Shown here: one piece after another, positions 44,948 through 57,037 of the stretch
Position numbering within the stretch: position 1 is the first letter of the stretch
Layout of the letters: every line of letters begins with the position of its first letter
NCBI GenBank assembly: GCA_025094145.1
Contig: JALLLS010000104.1
Coordinates: 1-64,000, forward strand
Direction: 5' to 3'
DNA: 64,000 nt
Source of the DNA: Spinellus fusiger
Taxonomy: Eukaryota; Mucoromycota; Mucoromycetes; Mucorales; Phycomycetaceae
The notes under the pieces: model-generated
The model's database searches: none
What the model saw: the letters and a program-made list of their open reading frames with translations, nothing else
Told to the model about the DNA's origin: nothing
Translations under genes and position numbers: made by a program

Positions 44948-47019
44948 ATGCACTCACCTACACGTCACACGTCCAAACTATCGCTGGGCTCTTCACCTTC
45001 TGCCCTTAGTACAGATGAACATGAGCCTACGTTTATAGAGGAAGACGACTTGTTTGCCTACCACGCAGACTCCCCTGAGCCACTGTCGAATGAGGCCACT
45101 GATATTGAACAGGAGCTGAATGATCAGTACTCTGCCTCACCATTATCGTCTGTACCTGATGACTTTCCCCTGTCACGGTCAGCGTCGCCTGATATTGTAC
45201 GGAAGCGCAAAGTGGAGGAAGTTGTGGAGAGTCCTACAAGTACCAGCAGCACCAGCAGCACCAGCAGTAAGAAGAAAGGGTATGTGGCAGGTATTCCTGA
45301 TTCACTGGAAGGACCTCTCCATCCTTATAGCCCTTACAGTCACTATCCACACCACCCACAGCCACAGCCACAGCTACAGCCACAGCCACAGCCACAGCCA
45401 CAGCCACAGCCGCACCTCCACCAAGAGAGTACAGTTACCACCACTACCACCACCACCGCAATGAACACCACAATGAACACCATGAACACCATGAACACCA
45501 TGAACACCATGAACACTATGAACACTATGAACACCATGAATATTACTACTCCTACTGCTGCTACTCCTACTGCTGCTACTCCTGCTGCTGCTACTCCTGC
45601 TGCTGCTGCTACCACCACCACCACTACTACTACTATTGCAGCAGCAGCAGCAGCAAGTATAGTCACGGACACAGTAACAGCTGCTTCTATTGACCCACCC
45701 AAAGAACTGGATACTCGCAGTCGACGTCGGTCTATTCGTGGAGAACCAACTAAAGAGGAGGAGGAGGAGGAGGAGGAGACAGTGGAGAAGGAAAAGACAA
45801 TCCATACGCGTTCTACCAAACAAACTCTCCTCTCTCCTACAGTAGAAGAGAAGTTTGACTTTATGAGTGCTGTGTTTTGTGGTGAGTTATCTACACCCAG
45901 GGAGTGTTGATCCTCCTTCTGATATTGTTCTTCCTATTAATCCAGAAGAAGAACTAGAGGAAGAAGAGGAAGAAGAGGAGGAAGAGGAGGAAGAGGAGGA
46001 AGGGAAATCTGGAGTGACAGCACCAGAACAACCTCCTCCCCTCAATACAGAAGAAGAAGAAGCAGAGGAGGAGGAGGAGGCAGTAGAAAAGGGAGAAAAA
46101 GAAGACATTGACAGCCAACGAAGACACAACGAAGCCCTGAAAGCACTGACATTTATTGAGATGGAATTTGCTCGTTTGCGAGACAAGTAAGAAAGACACA
46201 CTAAACCACAGGCACGATAGAATTCACTCATCCATGCCCATCCCATGTTATCATGTGATCTGAAGAATGTATGAAGAGAGAATGAATGAATTGAACCAAG
46301 AAGCCTCCATGATTGCCAATGGTAAGAGAGAGGGAACAACACGTGTCTTTATCTGCTTTGATGGTAGGTACGCATCCTGAGTTGGTGGTCTTTATGAAGG
46401 AGATTGAGGCCAAGAAGGGAAAGCGACTAAGAGAGGCTGAACAGTGGAGGACATGTCAGCACAACAACTACCGGCTGCAGTTTGAGGGGATGACGTATCA
46501 GGCCAACATGCACTTTTCTGTAAGTCAGACTGCCTTGCCAGAGAGGAGTTTCCCTGCCCCTGGGTCCACTTATCTCCATCTATGAACATTACAGAGCGAG
46601 AAGAATGCATTGCGCCGTGACTTGCTACAGAGCCTCAATGGCAGGCGCTTCAAAATGGAGGATGAGCGCACGAAGCTCAATGAGAAACAAGGCAAGTGTG
46701 GCTTGCTTCAGGAAAGAAAGAGGCCATTGGCACTGACAGACGGGAATGTGTATGTATTCCAGTGCGGCCATTGGTGGATGCGAGTGTTCTCCTTCTACGC
46801 AAGCAGCACCAGAAGCAGGAATCAGGCGAATTGCAGGACATCAAAAACACAGTCGGGTTTCCTGTGGCCCCTCCTGCCACTGGACTATCTCTCAAGGACA
46901 TTGAAGAAGATCTTTATGCACTCAGGGTAGGTGTTCTTTTGTAATCCCACCACTCATCTACACTGCACTGTGTTGTGCTGTACTGTACTGTGGTGCAGCC
47001 TATTCCAGGCCGGTCTTAG
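44948..47019 (+). CDS. DEP1: Rpd3L histone-deacetylase complex subunit, Dep1/Sds3/BRMS1 family
   Basis: Seven exons: 44948-45881, 45946-46186, 46266-46321, 46368-46519, 46595-46691, 46763-46926 and 46999-47019, giving 554 residues. The family scaffolds the Sin3/Rpd3L corepressor. The conserved part starts at about residue 370: RHNEALKALTFIEMEFARLR, KMYEERMNELNQEASMIANG, GTHPELVVFMKEIE and LQFEGMTYQANMHFS, ending GFPVAPPATGLSLKDIEEDL. The first 310 residues are low complexity: Gln-Pro (45355-45420), Met-Asn-Thr (45460-45540), Thr/Ala runs, then a long Glu stretch in exon 2. Intron 5 (46692-46762) starts with GC (AAG|GCAAGT), a consensus GC-AG intron; a GT alternative six bases later keeps the frame but is weaker. 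The last exon is only 21 nt. Dep1 rather than Sds3 is my choice from GTHPEL. Confidence 0.88.
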
Positions 47020-47389
47020 AATGCACATGTAAATAAAGACACGGAAACATCCAAAAAGAAAGAAAGAGAAAAGAGAAAAGGTGTGACTGTGGGTGGAGAA
47101 GCACGTGGTGTGGGGAAGAAAGAAGGAGAGAAAGAGAAAATAATAAGAGAGGGAAAGTAGGGTTGCCTGTTTTGGGAGGCCGCCTTTTGGAGGAAGAGGA
47201 TTGAGTGGAGCGGCAGTAGCAACAACAGCAGTGACGTAGAAAGAAAAAGAAAAAGAAGAAAAAAAGAGTGTGTTCTCTTGATGAATTCTATTTGGCAGTA
47301 GACCCTCCTCCCCCCCACTCCCCCCACCCAGTGACTGTCATGTCGAGTGTGAGCCACAGGAGTCCGAAGAAGTCCCTCCCCTTGGAAAC

Positions 47390-48219
47390 ATGTCCGTCCG
47401 AGCCACTGCCAGTGAGTCCCCGTCCATGGCAAGTACAGAACAAGACGACTTTTCCAGAGACCTCATTCATGCGTTTGATACAAGGCGGTCTCAACTAAGG
47501 CAGGAGATGGCCCTAGAGGTAAAGAAAAGAAGAGAGATGATGAAGAGAAAGAGGACTGCTCATCTGTCTGTTCTCACTGCTCTTGTTGCTTTCCATGACG
47601 GCATCAACAACAGCCTTCTACCACCCACACAAGAACACAGCCAAAAAGTACAACACCTGCCAAGACAGAACCCACACCCACAGATGCCACACCCAACCGT
47701 CGTCGTCGTTCAGCAGGTGAATTACTGCGCCGTTCATCCGCCTACTTCAAGGCAAAACTAGACGCGTTCAAGGGCTCCCGGTCTCATGACAACCTGAAGG
47801 CACCCGCAAAGAAAGACAGTCCTCCCTCTGTTCCCTTCAAGATGGCCATTAATACGACGATGGCTCTCCCTCCAAGCTCAGCCACTCAACACTCCTTTGG
47901 CACTCTCCGTCCTCCCATCATCACCCACTACCCACCCAAACCACTGTATTATTCCCCAGTCACGCCTATTGACACCCCCCTCACTGACCCTCCACTTCCA
48001 TCCTCACGGCCTGTTTCCTCGTCGTCGCGGTCTATTGTCCACCGCCTCTCTCTTCCTCTGCTACGTCACTCTGCTCATGGCTCCTCAGTACATGGCTCCT
48101 CAGTGCATGGCTCCTCAGTGCATGGCTCTTCTGCTGTGACAGACACAGGCGACAGTACCAGGAAGAAAGACGACAAACACAACAAGCCAAGAAAAGGCAA
48201 AGAAAGGGCTACTGCTTAG
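47390..48219 (+). CDS. Ser/Pro-rich protein of unknown function
   Basis: Two exons (47390-47518, 47641-48219) joined by a 122-nt GT-AG intron give 235 residues. The N-terminus is helical and charged (DDFSRDLIHAFDTRRSQLRQ). After the junction comes a basic patch (NRRRRSAGELLRRSSAYFKA), then a Pro/Ser/Thr-rich region, a 15-bp tandem repeat encoding HGSSV four times (48078-48135) and a Lys/Arg-rich end. RRSSAYF and similar sites could be phosphorylated; this is inference. No domain recognised. It starts 371 bases after DEP1 on the same strand. An ATG at 47341 in another frame is short and may be an upstream ORF. Confidence 0.6.
48078..48135. repeat. 15-bp coding tandem repeat (HGSSV)
   Basis: Nearly identical CATGGCTCCTCAGTG units, about four copies, in frame in the unknown Ser/Pro-rich gene. 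Confidence 0.9.
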
Positions 48220-48805
48220 AAGGGTGTAGGTGCAGATGTCTTTGTCTTTCTCCTCCCACTCCATTTGATATATACACAACAAACACTTGTAGACTTCCTT
48301 ACACACATCACATCTTTCTTCTTTTCCCTTTTCCCTTTTCTTTTTTCTTTCTTTTCCCTTCATTTCTCCCATATCTATTCCCACCCCACCCATGTTTCAT
48401 TATTATTATCATTGTTATTTTTTCATTTTCTTAGAATGCAATAGACAGAGAGTTCATCTCAAGCCAAAAATTGACCAGAGCTTCCTAATAAATTAGGCAG
48501 GCTCTGGTACATTGCATTATGTAGTTGGGTTGGCAGTCACTCATCGGTCATACACCTCATGTGAGCAAGCACTCCCCCTTGAAAAGAACAAGGAAAAAGA
48601 CAGTGGGAAAAGAAAAAGGGTTTTTTATAGGGCTGCAGAATAAAAAAATCCCTCCGCACTCTCCTCCCCAACCCATCCGAGGAATGTGTGACTGGGAATG
48701 ACGGCAGAGAGTATGAATGGGAAGAGAGGCGGGGACAGAATCATGGACAGTGTTTGTTGTGCATGTGTGGCTGGCTTGGCTTGGCTGAGATTGAAATAAA
48801 GGATC

Positions 48806-49930
48806 ATGGTCTCTATTCTACTTTCTGTAGTGATGGTGGTGGGCCCAGTGGTGGGCTACATTGACCAAGTAAGTCATGCACCTCGACAGTAGGAAGACTC
48901 AACAGGAGGTGGTGTAGTATGTGATGATCCAAAGAAAAAAGTCAAGTATAGGATTCAACCCTGCCACATGTGGTATTCTATTGTTTTCAAGGTAAACAGC
49001 AGAAAAAGAGAAAGAAGACGAGCAAAAGAAAGAAGAGAATACTCACTGTTGTATGTATCGGCGTTGTTGTATTCAGTATTCTACGTCTGTTCTTCTGGAA
49101 AGTCATCCATGTCCATTGTGTCTATACTTATGCACTCCTTCTTGCTTGTGTGTATTGCTTTACTGTCCATTGTGTTATTCTAGGCTGGGCAAACGGTTCG
49201 ATATCACTCTCCTCATCCAGTCCATTGTTATGCTGTTCTTCCAGCTCATCTTGCTCCAGGCAGTCGTCAAGTACAAGTATGGCCCCACCCCCACCCCCAG
49301 AGCACTCTACAGCGACATTGGGTCCTACCTCTCCTCCTCTTCTTTGGATGATCAGCTAGAGGCAGAGGCAGAGGGAGGGAGAAAGGGGCTGTGGAAGTTC
49401 TGGGCATGGGACAGATACAGAGACTATCTCTACTGCTTAATCGTGCTGACTGCTGTCGTGGGTGTTCTGTTTTTCTTCTTGAGGGAGAAGTATGTGTTTG
49501 TGGAGATTCTTGGCATGGTGAGTCTTGGCATTGAGAGCACCTTGCCATTGCCCCAGTGCTGGGACAATTTCAGACGACGGTCGACAGCTGGATTCAGTCT
49601 GCTGGTGTTGGGCAGCTGGGTAAGTGGCATCTGCTGAGGGAGAGAGGGGGGGTATTGATCTGTTGGCAGTTCTTGGGAGATGGCTACAAGGTGTTCTATT
49701 TCGTCACTACCCTTGCACCTATCCAATTCACTCTGTGTGGCATCATCCAACTCTGTGTGGATAGTTTAATTGTACTGCAGTTTATCATCTTCTCTGACAG
49801 AGTAAAGAAGTGGTTTGGCTTCTCGCCATGGTTGGATGAGGAGGATCAGCAAGGTAAGATCAATGGAACCAATAAAGTACAACTCATGCATGAACATGGC
49901 ATTGAGAATAGCAGCTGCACTGTTGCGTGA
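48806..49930 (+). CDS. ANY1: PQ-loop membrane protein (Any1/SLC66A2-like)
   Basis: Five exons: 48806-48868, 48918-48991, 49077-49097, 49184-49619 and 49670-49930, giving 284 residues with about seven predicted membrane helices. Family blocks: VVMVVGPVVGYIDQ (first PQ-loop; Asp replaces the usual Pro), SIGFNPATCGILLFS, LRLFFW, LGKRFDITLLIQSIVMLFFQ, MVSLGIESTLPLPQ (second PQ motif), GFSLLVLGSW, FLGDGYKVFYF and GIIQLCVDSLIVLQ. The yeast homologue acts with lipid flippases at Golgi/endosomes; that function here is by homology only. Exon 3 is 21 nt. No GT donor after it gives the conserved FFW-LGKRF junction; GAAAGT at 49098 does, with the AG at 49183, implying a rare GA-AG intron, an edited donor or a sequence error. 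Otherwise one must accept an 18-residue insertion with a 32-nt intron. Confidence 0.87.
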
Positions 49931-51885
49931 TGATACCGATTCCTTCTAGCACCATCTCCTCTGGTAGCAAACAGAGTTGGGTGGTCAATGAGAAGGCATG
50001 CATCGCCAGAATAATGATGATGATAAATAGAGAAAGGTGGACACTGTTTCTTTATGAATAGAGTCATATTATCATCCTTTAGAGTGTGGATAAATTGCGA
50101 CTACTGATATAAAGATTGCTATTTATCTTGTTATTTAGTCTATTGGTGTTTATGCTAATGCCTTTCTCTTTCTTTCTTTAGTGGGGTGGGTTAGAGTGAA
50201 TTGTTATGTCAGAAAATAAATGCTTTCATCTCACTCTATTGCTGCTACTATTCTGTTGATAGACAGTAGACACTAAACAATACACACAATGCACACAATG
50301 CACACACTACACAAGAATGGAGATATAAAAAACAATGACCTATTTTGACAGTAGCCAACATGCCATTGAATGCAGAGTATATATTATATTGTTATATATT
50401 TGAACAGGACTATGTATTGGAGCAGAAGAATAGTTTATTTTGTATTGGTTGATATTTATGTTGACATGGGCAATGATACCAATACAAAAGAAACTATGCC
50501 TGTCTCAGCTACTTGTACTCACTCCACAGTTGAATAAAAGAACCCCAACTCTGCCCATTTACTGCTGTATTCTTTCTTACGGTAAATCCATTCTATCTAT
50601 AGGAACCACTTACATTACATACACCTAAGGATTTCATCCATCAGTAACACACCATGTGAATACAAACAAGACCAATAGGTAAACAGGAATAAACCATTTT
50701 TATATTCTTATCAACCGAAATAGAATATTAAGCAGATCTTTTTTTTTTCTTTCCTTTCCTGACACAACATCCAAGTCGTATTCACCTTTATTTTAGTTGT
50801 GTTAATCCACATTCCTCCAAGACATCCACTTCACTCCACTGATTGGCTCATGATTCTGTCTTAATGTTTGACAGCTGAAGCATAAGTAAGTAACATGTAA
50901 CATTTTGTGAGTTCAGTAGTTGAATTATACTTTATAAGTTTTCTCTCAGCTTATTGCAATTTTACTAACTCAAATGACGCACCAAAAAGATAAGAAAGAA
51001 TAAAATAACCACAGCTGGTTTTTGTTTTGTTTTGTTTTGTTTTGCATTCTCTCTCATAAAGACAGAGATAACAAGAGAAAGAATACCTATCTAAAGCCTT
51101 GCTTATCTTATAGGTAGAAGGTGATGCTTATACAAGTCCCACTTCATTCAGTAGAAGCCATGAGCTGACTGCATGAAAATTAAATAAAAGAAACCTTTCT
51201 GTAGGATGGTGTTGCATTGCAGATGAGTTGCTTTATTCAACTTTAATCTATTTCCGCTATTCTACAAGTGACAGGGAAGAGATTAAGGTGGCACAGACCC
51301 TTTACAGGCTTCACAGCTTTTATATTTGAGGATCTGTGCTTCTGTTCAGTTGTCAAGAGACAAGAGATGACAAGACTATGCGATAAGAGAGAAGGAGAGA
51401 AGGAGGAGGAGAGAAAGAGTGTGTCCTTGGGCATGGAATCCACTCAACAGTGCTTCTCTTTTTCTTTTACATTCTATCCATGTCTATAAAATTAACGGCT
51501 GCTTATTCATACACTATTTTTATTCTATTTTCCATCACTCTACTAGGAATCTAACTTTTATTATCCATTCCTAAGGAAGAAAAAATAATAAAAAAAACAT
51601 CCTCTGTTAGAACTAGCAGTCTATATATCTTGTGATTTCAAGCCAACAAGAAAAGAGACAAGAGATAAATAAAAAGCCAAGATTAGATTGATAATATATC
51701 TATAAATTAACAAATCCAAAGAAAACAAATAGGAAAAATATTTAAATATAAACACACCTCGCCTTTTTCTCTGTTCTAATCATTAGTCTATTTTGTGATA
51801 AGACTTATTTTGTATTTCCTTCATTTATTTACAGTTCAAAAAAATAAAATAACAAACGAGCAGAACGCGTTATCAAAGATTGACT
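49931..51885. other. Convergent spacer
   Basis: About 2 kb between the ends of the PQ-loop and secreted-protein genes. TTTTG repeats at 51018-51045 and several AATAAA signals are present (for example about 50214 and 51182). No supportable gene; the short frames are AT-driven. Confidence 0.55.
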
Positions 51886-53401
51886 TTAATGGGCAAGGTT
51901 AAACTCCTCCTTGAGTTCAGTGATTTCCTCCTCAAGCTCTGCCTTTGTAACATAGTCATTGGCACCACCAGCAGCAGTGACAGGTGCAGCAGCATCAGTG
52001 GTAGCATCAGTGGTAGCAGTGGTAGCATCAGTGGTAGCATCAGTGGTAGCAGTAGTGGCATCCGTGGTGGTGTCCACAGACTCCACATCATCGGAGTTGG
52101 TGTGTTGTTGATCAGTATTAGCCAATTTGGTTTGCAATACCAGGAAGAAAGATTTCCATTGTTCAACAGTGGTATAACCACTGGTGATAGTAGTGACGGA
52201 GTCCAAAGTGGACTGCATGTCAGGGTAAGAGTGCTTCAAAGAAACAGTCAACTGTTTCCATTCTTCCTGGATAGAGACAAGGTCAGGGTGGTCATTAGCG
52301 TACTGGATGGCCTCTTCAAGCAATGCCTTGACATCAGCCTCCTGCTCAGCATTGGCAGTAGCATCTGTGCCAGCAACTTCAGGGGTTTGGGAGATTTCAG
52401 CAAGGACGTTGTTGACGTGGGTGTTTCCAGTGTAATCACCGGGAACAACACGCATACAACCGTAGCCAGATCGACCGGTGTTACAGTCCACCTATGAAAG
52501 CAAAGTCAGTTTTTATTTTTAGTTTTTCCCTTAATATCTTTTTCTTAATATTTTATTATTTTCCTTACCTTGTTTTGACAGCAACGAATGCACCAGCGGC
52601 TGTCAGCAGGTTCAACAACGTTTACAAAGAAGTTGTAACCAGAGCACTGGGCACCGACAGGCTTGCCCTGACCATGGTTATCGTACTAAAAAATATAAAA
52701 GGTGAGTCTTGGCTGTATAAAAGAAAGATGGGTGGGTATGCAGTCCCTGCTATCTTCTAATTGACTTGTTCTATTTCCCACACCCTTATCTATAATAATA
52801 GCAATAATAGCAATAATAATAGCAATAATAATAGCAATAATAATAGCAATAATAATAGTAATAGTAATAAAAACAAGAGCCAATGATTTACCTGTCCTCC
52901 TTCATCTCCGGGAAGGAACTGGAACTTGGTGGTATCCATGTAACCTGTCACCTGGACATAGGTGGCTGTCTTTTGGTAGTGGGCTACTGTGATAAGACCA
53001 GCAGGGAAGGTCTTGGCATTAGGAACAATACCAGCCTTGGTACAGTAAGCCACACCAAAGTCCTCGTGAGTGGCAATGTCCACCTTGGGACCAGGAGGCA
53101 AGAAGAAACAGAAATCAGTTTGGCTGTTCAACTTCACCAAAGGGTTTTTGCTGTTCACAGGGCTGGTGGCAGTAGGTGCTGTGCTAGTAGTCTTGGTGGG
53201 TGCTGCAGAGGTAGTAGTAGTAGCAGCAGCAGCAGTGGTAGTGACAGGCTTAGCAGGCACGGCCTTTTGAGCAGCGTAACTAATGGCGTCAAGGCTATCA
53301 GCAGATCCCTCAGCGACCCACTCGCTGGATTGGGCCAGGGTGCTAGGCAACAAGGCAGCTACAGTGAGCACCAACAAGGCGGAAGAGGTAATGAACTTCA
53401 T
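51886..53401 (-). CDS. Conserved fungal secreted Cys-rich protein
   Basis: Three exons (53401-52892, 52685-52569, 52491-51886), all in phase 0, encode 410 residues. A signal peptide covers about 1-22 (MKFITSSALLVLTVAALLPS then LA). The core, about 85-230, contains SQTDFCFFLPPGPK, FGVAYCTKAGIVPNA, YVQVTGYMDTTKF, YDNHGQGKPVGAQCSGYNFF, SRWCIRCCQNK and DCNTGRSGYGCMRVVPGDY. This Cys pattern defines a widespread fungal secreted family, sometimes labelled macrophage-activating glycoprotein; its biochemical role is unknown to me. An Ala/Thr-rich stretch after the signal and a TTDAT repeat region near the C-terminus are likely O-glycosylated. The end (KAELEEEITELKEEF) is a short coiled coil. Codons are biased toward C/G endings, suggesting high expression. 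Intron 1 (206 nt) holds an ATTATTATTGCT-like repeat. Confidence 0.9.
52796..52868. repeat. AATAATAGC repeat in intron 1 of the secreted-protein gene
   Basis: About seven 9-12-bp units of AATAATAGCAAT type. Confidence 0.85.
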
Positions 53402-56400
53402 GAGTGTGAGTGAGTAGGTAGGAAATAAAACGAGGGGAAATTGCGAAAGAAGACTCAATAAAGAAGCTATTCTTCAGTGCCGTTTTTTTTAATCTAATTT
53501 ATAGTAAAGTATTGCCACTGTTTTCTGTCTTTCTCTGTTTTATTTTTTATGTTTCCGCTTTCCTTTCCTCTGTTTTTTGGTAGGAAGGAATATGAAATGG
53601 ATATAAATAGGACACAAATCATATCCACACACACTCACACACACACACGTTTCGTTGACTTAATTCTCTACTTTGCTTCTTTTTTTTGCCTTTTTTGCCT
53701 TGTATTTTTAGTGATTGAATGAGCCAAAAACAGAGAATTAGAGTGACCACTCATGGACTTGATGCATATTGAAATAGGGTTGAGCGTCAATCCAGCTGTT
53801 TGTTTATCAGTGTCTTTCAATGTCTGCAGTGTTACCCAAAGAAACTAAACACCAAGCACCAGGCACCAGGCACCAGGCAAGTGAGCCATGAAAGGGGTCG
53901 TTCTTTGCTCTTCTCTTTTTGACTCTGTGTTGGCCTCTTTCATTGGAAACAAGTTCGGAAATTAAATGTCTATTTTTGCTCTTTTCTCCACTCTCTGTCT
54001 CTCTGTCTCTCTGTCTCTTCTCTCTTTTCCCTCTGATGCTATATCCAAAGAGATATACTAGATTGATGATGAACAAATAAAGTATAAATTGTCTTCTTTA
54101 CTCCGAGAACAGTTATTATAGTGATATGGTGCCTTTTAATAGATTCTATCCGATAAATAGTGTATCTATTGATAGATATTAGTTTCCGCTAAAGTGTCTG
54201 TTAATAAAAGTAACTACGAATGAGCGATTTGCTTAAAACAAACAGTAACAGAAAAGAAAAAGAAAATAGACACCAAATCTAGAATTATGACTCAGATGAT
54301 CTAATGATTTCATACTCAAATTAGAACAAGAGAACAGAAATTGAGGCAATAGGTGATATTTCTCTCTCTTTTTCAGTGCAAAGCCAGAAGCAAAAGCAAC
54401 CTTCCTATAGAATATAGTATAATATAGTATAATATAGTATAATATAGTATAATATAGTATAGTATAATATAATATAGTATAATATAATATAGTATAATGG
54501 AATATAATATAATATACTATAATACAATACAATACAATATAATATAATATACTATAATATAACATAATATAGTATAGTATAGTATAATGGAATATAGTAC
54601 ACTACACTGCAAGAATCATTAAGGCATAGAAGAATGGCTATGCATAGATAGGATCTCCTCTCCCATGAGCTCTAGTGTACACAGAAAGGCGATAAGCTCA
54701 TCATCATTAAGAGATAATTTCGAATACAGCACGGAGAGAATTGGGTATTGGAGAACGAGACAGTGGAAATGCATCCATATTTTGAAGATCAGGTCTGCTA
54801 ATTTAAGACACTAGTCTCGGAAGAACCCACTAACATTCTATACAAGTGCCAAGAAGATAAGCCATAATGTTCTAATAAAGTCTTCATAGCTGATTTCTTA
54901 TTTATTTATATATTCTATATTTTTTCTTTTTTTCCAGGTAAAATAGAAAGAAAGAAAGAAAGGAGATCTGCCAGAAAATGTCTCTCTCTTTTCCAAGTAA
55001 AATATAAAAAGGTGTCATTTAAATCTACTGTTTTAATTTCTTCTATGCTCAGGAAATACCTTTTTATTTCATCTTTGTTGCCAAGGCAACCCATATAAAA
55101 TCTGAAACATGTTTAAAGTCACTAATCCATCTACATGGAATGACTGTGGATCAAGGGAGCGACTGTTCATAGAGTTATGACCCATGCAATGTTTCTGTCT
55201 ACATAGACATCCACCTACTTACCTATGCACACACCAACATGCTCACACACTCATACTCCTCAACTCTACTTTTAGAAGCCAGTTTTATGCTAAATGGCAG
55301 ATGGAGCTCAAACTATAATGAAATAGAGGCGGGAAAAGGGCATGTGGGGGAGGACAGGGAGGAGGAGAGAGAAGAATGGGTGAGGATAGATATTCTCCAG
55401 CATAGATACATATCAGTCACATCCGTGTAGAGAGAAAGAGAGAGGATATCCGGTCTCTTTGTCTCTTTTACGCCACACACACATACACACAGAGCACACG
55501 CCAACAGCCTCTTATTGGCTACAGATGAGCTGTGTGGCTTGAGATACATGTCTTATATCAAAGGGCCTATATGAGGAAACAATGAAAAGAGGAAGAAATA
55601 AAGTAAAAGACAGTGGGGATGCTTTTCCTTTTATACTATGGATTGGTTGGACTTTTTTTTTTAATATTATATATATATTACATAGCTTATATTATATATA
55701 TATATATTGCATAGCTTATAGCTTATATTTATAATAGCTCTACCATGGACGCATGAGTAAATCTTATCCCATCTGAAGGACGAGTGTCCATGTTTTCCTT
55801 TTCCTTTGTGAATGGTGGCGGTCGATCTATCTTTTTATTTTTATTTTATTTTATTTTATTTTATTTTTTATTTTTATAATTTAAGAAAAGGCCATGTGCC
55901 ATTTTTCTTTTGGATTATCTTTCCCTATTCTTCCTTAGGAACACATAAAATTTCCTTAAATATATTAAAGTACAATGTAAAGTGCATCTATCCTAGTGGG
56001 CTGATGCATTTGTTGGTGTCTATTATTATTCCTATACACTCATGTTGATGAATCTGTTGGCTTGTTTACATTGTTATTTATTTATCCATTTGTATACTTT
56101 CTACTGATATTTTTGTACTGTACTGTCATACCAAAAATAAGACAGACCTTTATTTATTTATTTTTAAAAATAGTCTTTTTGTTCATGACGGGTCACTGTT
56201 AATAAGAAGTTGCCTCTTTCTTGTATCATAAAACAATTCTTTATATCTATATCTTTTTCCTAGAAAGAAAGAAAAAAGAGATATACTTCTACTTACTATC
56301 ATGTCTAGAGAATAATGAATTGACATACAATAGTCTTTTCTTGCACTCATGATTAAATACGCCTAAGCATGATGAGATGTGGTATTTGAACTAGGATGGA

Positions 56401-56534
56401 ACTCGTATAAGAAAAGAAGAGCAAAGAGAAACAAAACTAGAGCTCAAAGTATGCTATTTAATTACCTATTTAAATAGCCTTGTGTTATTCTCGCATTGAA
56501 TAGGATGTGTAATGTTGGGCACGTATGATCTTAA
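53402..56534. other. AT-rich spacer with microsatellites
   Basis: Promoter side of the secreted-protein gene, then 3 kb without a supportable gene. Features seen: CACCAGGCA-type triplication (53855-53880), a TATAGTATAA array (54408-54600), TATA runs (55665-55710) and TTTTA runs (55830-55870). Confidence 0.5.
54408..54600. repeat. AATATAGTAT-type microsatellite
   Basis: About 190 bases of interleaved TATAGTATAA and AATACAATA units, imperfect, non-coding. Confidence 0.9.
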
Positions 56535-56890
56535 TGGAGACACATAGGGCCTTGTGGGGCTGGCTACTGACACATGAATTGAGCAGAAAAGGTGGGGTTT
56601 TGTGAATGTCTTTGTAAGTGTGAGGGTGTAGAGAAAAAATGACGTACAGAATATACCACGAACAAAACAAGGCACAGAGAAAAAAAAACGTGTTTATAGT
56701 CTGGCTGTGGCACTTGGTGAAAGCACAGTACGGAACCAACGAAAAGGAAAGAAACACAAAGGAAACAAGTTGGGAACAAGAAACAGCCCATCATCCGAGT
56801 CAGTATAATCCTATTTTATTTATACTCCAGAAAGTAGCTCGAATTCAAGGTCTGTTTTATTAAAGAAGAAGTAAACTACCCTTTTTATAC
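56535..56890 (-). repeat. Dispersed LTR-like repeat, copy B
   Basis: Longer copy of the repeat at 1900-2155 (same orientation; shared blocks in the same order, with a central stretch of about 100 bases missing from copy A). On the minus strand the TATA-like motif GAGTATAAATAA is kept at the corresponding place. Short frames inside it do not match between copies, so they are not coding. A solo LTR or non-autonomous element is the likely nature; boundaries not resolved. Confidence 0.5.
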
Positions 56891-57037
56891 TAATTGCTAT
56901 TTTATTCCCTATGATGTGGGATCTTGTCTTCTTATCATTGCTAATGGGGGCTTATATAATAGGATACATATCAACCGTGCCAAAAAAACATATCATTAAA
57001 AACGGAGTGATGTGAGATATAGTCACCATACAGTCCT

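Noticed and set aside
44704..44949. Frame through the AATA array upstream of DEP1
   Set aside because: FIYL repeats from a tetranucleotide array; promoter DNA.
45867..45945. Reading straight into DEP1 exon 2 with a 19-nt intron (adds GSVDPPSDIVL)
   Set aside because: In frame but needs a 19-nt intron; the 64-nt intron 45882-45945 has normal size and signals.
47341..47498. ATG at 47341 as start of the Ser/Pro-rich gene
   Set aside because: Its frame cannot be joined to the downstream exon without a 22-27-nt intron; the ATG at 47390 is in frame.
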